Shown here: positions 5,877-11,033 of the stretch, in pieces
Layout: each line of letters begins with the position of its first letter
Position numbering within the stretch: position 1 is the first letter of the stretch
Assembly: GCA_903930515.1 (NCBI GenBank)
Contig: CAIYYW010000304.1
Coordinates: 1-11,033 of the forward strand
Reading direction: 5' to 3'
Length of the DNA stretch: 11,033 bases
From: an uncultured delta proteobacterium
Lineage (GTDB): Bacteria; RBG-13-61-14; DRUE01
The notes under the pieces: generated by a model
The model's database searches: none
Seen by the model: only the letters and a program-made list of their open reading frames with translations
What the model was told of the DNA's origin: nothing
Program-made: the position numbers and the translations under genes

Positions 5877-7517
5877 ATGACAAACCAGGTTCTGGTGGTT
5901 TTTTTGGGAGGCACCCTGCTGTTGCTGTACGGGGTAAAGGTGGCGGGGGAGGGCTTGCAGAAGGCGGCGGGCAAGCAGATCAAGGAGACGCTTTCCAGTA
6001 TGACCCGGAACCGGGTATTGGCCTTATTCAGCGGGATCCTGATCACCTTTCTGCTCCAGAGCAGTTCGGCGACCACGGTGTTGCTGGTGAGTTTCGTGGA
6101 CACCGGGATGATGCAGGTGGCGCAGGCCATGGGGGTGATTTTAGGCGCGGACATCGGGACCACCCTGACCGTGCAATTGATTTCCTTCCGGCTCCACCAG
6201 TACGCGGTGGGGATCGCGGGGCTGGGCCTGCTGATAATGTTCCTGTCTCAGGACGAAAAGAAAAAGTCGTTCGGCCAGGGCATTTTCGGGTTCGGGCTGA
6301 TCTTCTTGAGCATCGGCCTGATCACCGAGGCAATGAGTCCGCTTAAGGAGAACCGGCTGTTCCAGGAGATCCTGCTCACGATGGGCAAAAACCCGGTCCT
6401 GACCGTGATCCTGTCCGCGCTCCTGACCGGGCTGATCCACGCGAGCGCGGCCACCATCGGTCTCGCGATCAGTCTTTCGCTCAATAACCTGATCGGGCTG
6501 GAAACCGCGATCCCGATTGTGTTGGGAGCGAATATCGGCACCGCGAGTATGGCGATCCTGGCCAGCTTAAGGAGCAAGACCGAGGCGCGCCAGGTGGCGA
6601 GCGCGCACCTTTTTTATAAGGTCATCGGCGCGCTGATTTTCCTGCCCTTCCTGAAACCGTTCCAGAGACTGGTGGAGATGACCGCAACCACCCTTCCCCA
6701 CCAGGTCGCGAACGCGCATACCCTGTTCAATATCATCATCGCCCTGGCATTCCTTCCCTTCACCGGCCTGTTCTACCGGGCGGTGAAATGGATCACTCCG
6801 GCGAGGAAAGAGGACAACGGGGAGCGGTTCGGGAACAAGTATCTGAACCCGGAGCTGATGAACACGCCCCCGCTCGCGATCGCCGCGGCGATCCGGGAGG
6901 GGATGCGGATGACCGAGTTCGTTCAGGATATGCTCTCCTTGAGCATCAAGCCGTTCCTGGAGAGCTGTCCGGAACCGGTTTCCATTGAGAAGATAGAGCA
7001 GATGGACGACAAGGTGGATATATTGGACCGGGACATCCGGTTTTACCTGACCCAGCTTTCCCGTCATTCCCTGTCGGGGGACGAGGCGCAGAGGCAGATG
7101 GAAATATTGCATTTGATTCACAACCTGGAGAATATCGGGGATGTGATTGACAAGAATTTGATGGAACTGGCGAAGAAGAAGTGCCGGAAGGAGGTCAGTT
7201 TTTCCAAGGAGGGCGAAAAGGAGTTGACCGAGTTTCATCAGAAGATTTACGACAATTTTATTTTGGCCTTGAGCGCGTTCACCACCCGGGACGAATTACT
7301 GGCGCAACAGGTGATCGGGAACAAGAAGAAGATCGGGGACCTGGAGCAGGAGTTTTACCAGAACCATCTCCACCGGCTGGAGCGGGGACAGGCGGAATCA
7401 TTTGAGACTTCCCGGATTCATCTGGACGTGCTGTCCAACCTTAAGCGGATCAACTCCTACATCACCAATATCGCCTACCCGATCTCGGGCCAGCCGAAAT
7501 CGCAATCGCCGGTCTGA
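5877..7517 (+). CDS. Na+/phosphate cotransporter family protein with C-terminal PhoU domain
   Basis: A 546-residue inner-membrane protein of the Na/Pi-cotransporter family (NptA/YjbB type) that moves inorganic phosphate coupled to sodium, or acts in phosphate export. Two inverted membrane repeats are visible. The first has QSSSATT at 61-67 and GADIGTT at 90-96; the second has HASAAT at 188-193 and GANIGT at 217-222. Several hydrophobic helices fill residues 5-315. Residues about 340-535 are hydrophilic and helical (HLIHNLENIGDVIDKNL), matching a PhoU-like cytoplasmic domain. In-frame TAG at 5874-5876 directly precedes ATG 5877, so the start is fixed although there is no Shine-Dalgarno. An extended -10 element lies 9 nt before the ATG, implying a leaderless message. 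The hairpin plus T6 at 7508-7540 ends the unit. Confidence 0.9.
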   Translation: MTNQVLVVFLGGTLLLLYGVKVAGEGLQKAAGKQIKETLSSMTRNRVLALFSGILITFLLQSSSATTVLLVSFVDTGMMQVAQAMGVILGADIGTTLTVQLISFRLHQYAVGIAGLGLLIMFLSQDEKKKSFGQGIFGFGLIFLSIGLITEAMSPLKENRLFQEILLTMGKNPVLTVILSALLTGLIHASAATIGLAISLSLNNLIGLETAIPIVLGANIGTASMAILASLRSKTEARQVASAHLFYKVIGALIFLPFLKPFQRLVEMTATTLPHQVANAHTLFNIIIALAFLPFTGLFYRAVKWITPARKEDNGERFGNKYLNPELMNTPPLAIAAAIREGMRMTEFVQDMLSLSIKPFLESCPEPVSIEKIEQMDDKVDILDRDIRFYLTQLSRHSLSGDEAQRQMEILHLIHNLENIGDVIDKNLMELAKKKCRKEVSFSKEGEKELTEFHQKIYDNFILALSAFTTRDELLAQQVIGNKKKIGDLEQEFYQNHLHRLERGQAESFETSRIHLDVLSNLKRINSYITNIAYPISGQPKSQSPV

Positions 7518-7540
7518 GTTATTAAGAGACCCGCTTTTTT
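7508..7540 (+). terminator. Intrinsic terminator of the Na/Pi cotransporter gene
   Basis: GGTCT (7511-7515) pairs with AGACC (7527-7531). After one C/C mismatch the stem continues with two G-C pairs (GC at 7508-7509 with GC at 7533-7534), around an 11-nt loop. Six T follow at 7535-7540. It overlaps the transporter stop codon (7515-7517) and the 3' end of the convergent PilZ gene. In the other direction no T tract follows, so it is one-way. Confidence 0.6.
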
Positions 7541-7836
7541 CCCAGGAGATAGACGCGGATTTTTTCGCAGTCCGATTCGCTGACCCCCTCAAACTCAATG
7601 GCCATGCCGGGGGGGAACTTCTGCCGGGCCGCGTCCTGATAGATAATCCTCAGCACCCGGCCCTTGACCAGGATCGCCCGCTCTTTTTCAAACAGCTTCA
7701 GTTCCATCGCGACCAGGCTTCCCAGCCGCTTGGGCTCGCGGGTGCGGATGTAAATTCCGCCTTCGGAAAGGTCGTAAATCTTGTTTGAATCAATATTGAC
7801 TCTTTCGAATTTTCTCTTTTCTCCGGGCGGATTCAT
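7522..7836 (-). CDS. Small PilZ-domain protein (predicted c-di-GMP receptor)
   Basis: A stand-alone PilZ domain of 104 residues. PilZ proteins bind cyclic di-GMP through an N-terminal RxxxR and a following [D/N]xSxxG. Both are intact: RKFER at 8-12 and DLSEGG at 22-27. The rest alternates strands (GIYIRT, LVAMELKLF, AILVKGRVLRIIY, GMAIEFEGV) with a short C-terminal helix. Only nine residues separate the two motifs, shorter than I expect for the family, so the first strand is abbreviated. I chose ATG 7836 because AGGA lies 5 nt ahead; ATG 7842 is possible. Longer frames back to 7887 would run into the promoter. It is divergent from the response regulator and converges on the transporter gene, with stops 4 nt apart. 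Partner unknown. Confidence 0.88.
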   Translation of the reverse strand: MNPPGEKRKFERVNIDSNKIYDLSEGGIYIRTREPKRLGSLVAMELKLFEKERAILVKGRVLRIIYQDAARQKFPPGMAIEFEGVSESDCEKIRVYLLGKKRVS

Positions 7837-7858
7837 ATTCATCCTGGTCTTATCATTT

Positions 7859-7887
7859 ATTATATCAATCCTGCTCAAGAAAAGCAA
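7859..7887 (-). promoter_or_regulatory. Strong sigma70-type promoter of the PilZ gene
   Basis: Read on the minus strand: TTGCTT (complement of 7882-7887), an exact 17-bp spacer, then TATAAT (complement of 7859-7864) preceded by the extended -10 TGA. This is the closest match to consensus in the window. Transcription should begin near 7852, giving a leader of about 10-16 nt before ATG 7842 or 7836. It rules out the longer reading frame. Confidence 0.75.
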
Positions 7888-7914
7888 GACCCCCTGTTTC
7901 TTGGATGAGCCGGG

Positions 7915-7944
7915 TTGGACGAAAGTTCCAGGCGGTGTTAAAAT
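7915..7944 (+). promoter_or_regulatory. Promoter of the receiver-only response regulator
   Basis: TTGGAC (7915-7920), an 18-bp spacer and TAAAAT (7939-7944) with extended -10 TG at 7936-7937. Transcription should start near 7951, leaving about 42 nt of leader with a consensus ribosome binding site. Its -35 is 27 bp from the -35 of the divergent PilZ promoter, so the two could be co-regulated from the space between. Confidence 0.6.
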
Positions 7945-7968
7945 ACCAAAGCGTTGCGGGGCAATAAG

Positions 7969-7987
7969 CGGTTAACGGTTAAGGAGG
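7969..7987 (+). promoter_or_regulatory. Tandem CGGTTAA repeat and consensus Shine-Dalgarno in the response-regulator leader
   Basis: CGGTTAA occurs twice back to back (7969-7975 and 7976-7982), running straight into AAGGAGG (7981-7987), which lies 5 nt before ATG 7993. The ribosome binding site is consensus and fixes the start at 7993 rather than any upstream codon. The repeat may be chance or a translational control site. Confidence 0.7.
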
Positions 7988-7992
7988 AAAAG

Positions 7993-8436
7993 ATGGAAAA
8001 AGGAAAAAAGGTGATAGTTTTTTGCGATGACAGCCCGACCGCCCGGATGGTGGTCAAGGACGAGTTGGAGGGCCAGGGGTATCTGATTTACGACAGTTCC
8101 GGGCCGATGGAGTTGGAGCGCTTGCTGGGCAAGAACGATCAGCTTCGCAGCAGCATTGACCTGTTCATCCTGGATTTGGCGATGCCGGAAATGATCGGGA
8201 CCCAGATCGGGAGCACCTTCCCGATCGTGTTCGGGGAACTGGACAAGATTCCCTTTGTCATTTATTCGGGCGAGCCCCAGGATCGGGTCAAGGCTTCCAT
8301 TGAAGAAGGCTACGAGTTTTTCGGCGAGCTGTTTTACAAGAACTTCGCCGGCTATGTTGAAAAAGGAGAGGGATCAATCAAGGTCCTGATCAAGAAGGTC
8401 AAAGAGGTTCTGGAGAAGCGGCCGGTAAAAAGATAG
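7993..8436 (+). CDS. Receiver-only response regulator
   Basis: A single phosphoacceptor (REC) domain of 147 residues, cytoplasmic, without a DNA-binding or enzymatic output domain. The acidic pair is D12-D13 in FCDDS, the phosphorylated Asp is D61 in FILDLAMPEM, the switch residue is S92 in VIYSGEP, and the conserved Lys is K116 in LFYKNF. The usual Pro after that Lys is Asn. The segment between D61 and S92 is a little longer than in typical CheY-like domains. Such proteins signal by protein contact or pass phosphate in relays. The start rests on AAGGAGG 5 nt upstream. No histidine kinase is in the window. The divergent PilZ gene and the convergent periplasmic binding-protein gene, 27 nt away, are its neighbours; a functional link to either is possible but unproven. 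Confidence 0.88.
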   Translation: MEKGKKVIVFCDDSPTARMVVKDELEGQGYLIYDSSGPMELERLLGKNDQLRSSIDLFILDLAMPEMIGTQIGSTFPIVFGELDKIPFVIYSGEPQDRVKASIEEGYEFFGELFYKNFAGYVEKGEGSIKVLIKKVKEVLEKRPVKR

Positions 8437-8463
8437 TTGCCGGCCCCGCGGGTACCGCCTTTA

Positions 8464-9363
8464 TTATTGGATGGTCGCTCCCTGTCCGGAGGCCTGGCTG
8501 GAGAAGGAGAAATTCCACATCTGGGCGACCTTGGTATTGAGGAACAATTTAGCGGAGACGGTTTTTTCCTTGCCCCCGGAAATTTTCTGGCCCAGGATGT
8601 CATTGGCGAAATTAGCCAACTCGATCCCCAACTGGTCCGCGCTCAGGGCGTAACCGGCGATGGCGCCTTTCTTGATGATATTGAGGGAAGTGGCGAAGAT
8701 GGGTATTTTTTTCTGGAAACAGTTCATAAAGATAAAGGGGAAAGTATCGTCGGTGACCACACCGGGATCGTCCAGCATCAGGTAGAGGTCAATCCGGGGG
8801 AGCAGCTTGGAGAGGGAGTTGGGGATTTCCTTCATCTCCGAGATCGGCTCGGCGATCAGGGCGATCCCGGACTTTCCGGCCGCGGCCTGGATCAGGGCGA
8901 TGTCTTTTCCGGAGGAGTTGGGCTGATAGATCAGGCCGACGGTTTTCACTTCCGGGAACACCAGTCGGAGATTATCAATGATTTTTGAAGCCGGGGGCAC
9001 CGCGGAGATGCCGAAGACCTTGGCGCCGGAGAGCTTGAGCAGGGAGGAGTTGCTGGCCGCGGCATAGAGGATCGGGCAGTTGGCGCAATATTCCTTGGCC
9101 ATTTTGGCGGAAAGGTTCCCAACCGCGATCAAAAGCTCGGGGGGGCTTTGGGTCAATCCCTTTCCCATTTTCCTCGCCTCGTCTTCCAGTCCATACAGAT
9201 TATGCTCTTCCACCGGGCCGGAGAAAGATTTCTTGAAGCCGGCGGCGACCTCCTGGAAATAGGGATCCTCGGAGGAGACCACCAGCATGACCTTGGCAGA
9301 TGCGATCGCGGGCAACAAGGCCATTAGGAACGCGGCGGTAATTATTTTACTTTTTAGGTTCAT
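8464..9363 (-). CDS. Periplasmic solute-binding protein, ABC_sub_bind family (TrpX-like)
   Basis: A 299-residue periplasmic binding protein of the ABC_sub_bind type (Pfam PF04392 as I recognise it), whose members bind small ligands, in some cases tryptophan or tyrosine, for an ABC importer. Residues 1-23 are a Sec signal ending AIASA, and there is no lipobox. Family landmarks follow in order: a VSSEDPYFQEVAAGFKK helix, LLIAVGNLSAKMA, CPILYAAAS, FGISAVPPASKIIDNL, FPEVKTVGLIYQPNSSGKD, the hinge segment RIDLYLMLDDPGVV, KKIPIFAT, KGAIAGYALSADQLG and the C-terminal LFLNTKVAQMWNF. ATG 9363 is chosen because GAGGAG lies 6 nt upstream and the signal peptide starts there; an alternative TTG at 9402 would overlap the upstream gene. 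It lies 35 nt after the SRPBCC-like lipoprotein gene, probably in one operon. No permease or ATPase gene is visible. Confidence 0.88.
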   Translation of the reverse strand: MNLKSKIITAAFLMALLPAIASAKVMLVVSSEDPYFQEVAAGFKKSFSGPVEEHNLYGLEDEARKMGKGLTQSPPELLIAVGNLSAKMAKEYCANCPILYAAASNSSLLKLSGAKVFGISAVPPASKIIDNLRLVFPEVKTVGLIYQPNSSGKDIALIQAAAGKSGIALIAEPISEMKEIPNSLSKLLPRIDLYLMLDDPGVVTDDTFPFIFMNCFQKKIPIFATSLNIIKKGAIAGYALSADQLGIELANFANDILGQKISGGKEKTVSAKLFLNTKVAQMWNFSFSSQASGQGATIQ

Positions 9364-9369
9364 AGCCTT

Positions 9370-9375
9370 CTCCTC
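9370..9375 (-). promoter_or_regulatory. Shine-Dalgarno of the ABC_sub_bind gene
   Basis: GAGGAG on the minus strand (complement of 9370-9375) lies 6 nt before ATG 9363. It selects this start over the TTG at 9402. Confidence 0.75.
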
Positions 9376-9398
9376 TTTAGCGCCAAGTTTAAGTCCCT

Positions 9399-10460
9399 TC
9401 AACTGATCCCTTCGCTGCCGTTTTTGATATCAATCAGCAGTTGCTCAAGGTATTTGGGCAACTGGAGCATGCTGACCAGCAGCCCTCCCCCCTCCTGGGA
9501 AATAGCGGGGGGCAGTTCCATCGTATATATCGCGGTGAAACGACAGCCTCCCTGCTCGGGCTTCATCAACAACTGGCTGCGCGCGATTATTTGGTCCGAC
9601 ACCCAATAACTGATGCTATGGTCAGCGTTTTTAAATGATAACATAAAACTATTAAATTCATAGTCAACTCCCAGAATCTTCAGTCGGGCACGGCACGGCC
9701 CCGAATATTCCCTGCCCACGCACGGGCCGAAATCGTGTCCAAATTTTTCCTTCCAGGCCTCCCAGGTCTTCGGGTCAAGGATATAGCTGTTCACTTTTTT
9801 GGGCGAAGCATTGATCCAGACGCTCACCTTATAGTATTGAAAAAAACTGTCATAAAATTCCCCCCGCATGCCCTGCTCCAGAAGCTGCTCCGGCTTTAAA
9901 GAAGGGTCAAAATAGGCCTGCCCCTGGGCGACCTCAACTTCAAACAGCTTCGCCATCGCCTCGGTTATGTTTACCACATCCGATAATTCCCCAAGAAAAG
10001 ATTTGGTGTCTTCCTGCCCATAAGTCAGCGTCACCTTGGTCCCGTCCTCCATTTTCTTAAACTTGAAGCGAAGGAATCCCATAACCCCGATATCCGCCTG
10101 CCCCAGATATAAAATCTCCTCGCCCGGGATCCAATTCACCAGGGTGAATTTCAGCGGGAAAGACAGGCCGGCCACCTCGAATTTGAATTTGACGGTGTCG
10201 CCCAATTTTTCCATTTTGCCGCCGGAAACCTTTGCGAATTCATATGCGCCGGTTTTAGCCGACAGATTGTCGGGGTTCAACAAATACTGCTCAATCTCCT
10301 GGGGGCTGGTCTTGGCCCTTACCGTCATTTTGTAGCCGAGGCAGCGCACCGAGGAAGACTCGTGCTGAACCAGGCCGGGCTTTTCCTCTTTCCCGAGATG
10401 GGCGCAACTGGAAATAATCGCCAAACAGATCATGCTCGGAAGCCAAAGATTTTTACTCAT
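9399..10460 (-). CDS. Lipoprotein with two SRPBCC/START-like domains
   Basis: A 353-residue lipoprotein: signal peptide with lipobox IISSC, so C19 would be lipidated. Two repeats follow, each with the look of an SRPBCC (START/Bet v1-like) domain, a fold that encloses hydrophobic ligands. Domain 1 (about residues 40-150) runs from MTVRAKTSPQEIEQYLLNP through PLKFTLVNW and GEEILYLG to GTKVTLTYG. Domain 2 (about 195-345) runs from VSVWINASPKKVNSYILDP through DYEFNSFMLSF and SISYWVSD to CRFTAIYTMEL. Domain 2 has a Cys pair (Cx8C, GPC...GPC) that could form a disulfide outside the cytoplasm. ATG 10460 is used because GGAGGG lies 7 nt ahead; starts at 10475 and 10478 are less well placed. The gene upstream is a clear paralogue. 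The fold call comes from pattern recognition only; function unknown. Confidence 0.78.
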   Translation of the reverse strand: MSKNLWLPSMICLAIISSCAHLGKEEKPGLVQHESSSVRCLGYKMTVRAKTSPQEIEQYLLNPDNLSAKTGAYEFAKVSGGKMEKLGDTVKFKFEVAGLSFPLKFTLVNWIPGEEILYLGQADIGVMGFLRFKFKKMEDGTKVTLTYGQEDTKSFLGELSDVVNITEAMAKLFEVEVAQGQAYFDPSLKPEQLLEQGMRGEFYDSFFQYYKVSVWINASPKKVNSYILDPKTWEAWKEKFGHDFGPCVGREYSGPCRARLKILGVDYEFNSFMLSFKNADHSISYWVSDQIIARSQLLMKPEQGGCRFTAIYTMELPPAISQEGGGLLVSMLQLPKYLEQLLIDIKNGSEGIS

Positions 10461-10467
10461 TTTCCGA

Positions 10468-10473
10468 CCCTCC
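10468..10473 (-). promoter_or_regulatory. Shine-Dalgarno of the lipoprotein gene
   Basis: GGAGGG on the minus strand (complement of 10468-10473) lies 7 nt before ATG 10460. It overlaps the alternative starts at 10475-10478, which argues against them. Confidence 0.65.
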
Positions 10474-10534
10474 ATCATCTCAGATTTTCATCCCTTTCCC
10501 CACCCTCTTTATTTAATGGGAATATCCTTAAAAT

Positions 10535-11032
10535 TCAACCTGCGGCTTTTCCTTCCACCCCGTTTTTGACCTCCCTCAATAGATTATCCAAATAATCCGG
10601 AACCTGCAGCAAGTTGATCAAAAAATTGGTTCCTTCCTCCGACATGGAAAGGGGCGGAGCCATCAGGTATTTGATGGCCAGGCGGGAACCTCCCGGTTCG
10701 GCGCCGATGGATATTTGCACTTTGGCCAGGGTCAGCTTTGACACCCAATAGGCCGCGCTGCCCTGGTCGGTTTTGAAGGAGGTTTGGAAGCTGTTGATCT
10801 CATAATTTATCCCCAGCATTTTCAATTGGATCGGGCAGGGCTTGGAGTTTTTCACGGCCAGGCATTGCCCCAGATCAATCAGGTATTTTTGATTATAAGC
10901 CTCCCAGGTTTCCGGAGCGGTCAAATAATCGGACACCCGGCCCGGGGAGGAAGCGATCCGGACGCTCGCCTGTTGCTGAAGATAAAAAGCCTGATAGAAT
11001 TCGCCCCGGTATCCCTTTTCCAGCAGTTCCTC
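10535..11032 (-). CDS. Paralogue of the two-domain SRPBCC-like lipoprotein (5' truncated by window edge)
   Basis: The frame is open to the right edge with no stop, so 165 C-terminal residues are visible; the GTG at 10936 is internal. The visible part aligns without gaps to the C-terminal half of the neighbouring lipoprotein: by hand count about 72 of 160 positions are identical. Shared features are the GEFY helix before the domain, the SPxxV...TWEA segment, the Cx8C pair (GQC...KPC), the LGxxYExNSF strand, the YWVS strand, and the C-terminal helix LLQVPDYLDNLL...KNG. It therefore corresponds to domain 2 of a similar protein; a domain 1 and a signal peptide are expected beyond the edge. The next gene starts 74 nt downstream on the same strand with no terminator evident, so the two are probably co-transcribed. 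Confidence 0.8.
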   Translation of the reverse strand, partial: EELLEKGYRGEFYQAFYLQQQASVRIASSPGRVSDYLTAPETWEAYNQKYLIDLGQCLAVKNSKPCPIQLKMLGINYEINSFQTSFKTDQGSAAYWVSKLTLAKVQISIGAEPGGSRLAIKYLMAPPLSMSEEGTNFLINLLQVPDYLDNLLREVKNGVEGKAAG

Positions 11033-11033
11033 G

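Noticed and set aside
4946-6163. A 405-codon open frame on the minus strand opposite coaX and the transporter start
   Set aside because: It runs across two real genes and the promoter between them, has biased composition and no recognisable domain.
5828-6346. A 172-codon plus-strand frame beginning before the transporter
   Set aside because: It overlaps the transporter in another frame, is Gly/Arg/Asp-rich, and its first codons lie in the promoter region.
7888-7914. Operator between the two divergent promoters
   Set aside because: No inverted or direct repeat could be found in this 27-bp stretch, so a shared regulator site is not supported by sequence alone.
8420-8458. Bidirectional terminator between the response regulator and the ABC_sub_bind gene
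   Set aside because: Only a 6-bp stem (GGCCGG/CCGGCC, 14-nt loop) and a 4-bp stem (GCGG/CCGC) are present, and neither is followed by a T tract in either direction.
8437-8988. A 183-codon plus-strand frame directly after the response regulator
   Set aside because: It lies opposite the signal-peptide-bearing ABC_sub_bind gene, has a Gly/Asp-rich shadow composition and no ribosome binding site.
10461-10534. Separate promoter or terminator between the two lipoprotein paralogues
   Set aside because: Apart from the ribosome binding site, no hairpin with a T tract and no -35/-10 pair was evident on the minus strand.

Overview
The window is bacterial chromosome with no phage, insertion-sequence, CRISPR, rRNA or tRNA signal. 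It holds eleven protein genes, two of them cut by the window edges. Evidence for a bacterium, probably Gram-negative: Shine-Dalgarno sequences and sigma70-type promoters, Sec signal peptides, a lipobox lipoprotein, and NadC, BirA, CoaX, PilZ and receiver proteins. From about 2.47 kb the coding strand is G-rich with frequent CGG and GGG codons, and two genes look leaderless. I cannot assign a phylum; an uncultured candidate-phylum lineage is possible but unproven.

Layout. (1) 1-2004, plus strand: the 3' part of an M48-fold protein with C-terminal tetratricopeptide-like helices whose zinc site is degenerate, then an unrecognised secreted protein. Both are AT-richer than what follows. (2) 2005-2435: gene-free, with a REP-like hairpin, two pairs of short direct repeats and a nested inverted repeat. 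(3) 2436-5755, plus strand: a likely cofactor operon of a HAD-family hydrolase, nadC (NAD), birA (biotin attachment) and coaX (coenzyme A), read from an extended -10 promoter lying just before the first start codon. (4) 5859-7540, plus strand: a Na+/phosphate cotransporter-family gene with a C-terminal PhoU domain, its own promoter, a leaderless start and an intrinsic terminator. (5) 7522-8436: a PilZ-domain gene (minus) and a receiver-only response regulator (plus) fired from two back-to-back promoters. (6) 8464-11033, minus strand: an operon entering from the right edge with two tandem paralogous proteins of SRPBCC/START-like appearance (one a clear lipoprotein), then an orphan periplasmic binding protein of the ABC_sub_bind family.

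How they fit together. Region 3 is housekeeping cofactor supply. Regions 4 and 5 concern phosphate uptake and intracellular signalling (c-di-GMP and phosphotransfer). Region 6 is an envelope module of unknown purpose: proteins with a possible hydrophobic-ligand fold beside a solute-binding protein that has no permease or ATPase in view. The best candidates for something undescribed are this envelope module, the inactive-looking M48 protein, and the leaderless extended -10 start architecture.
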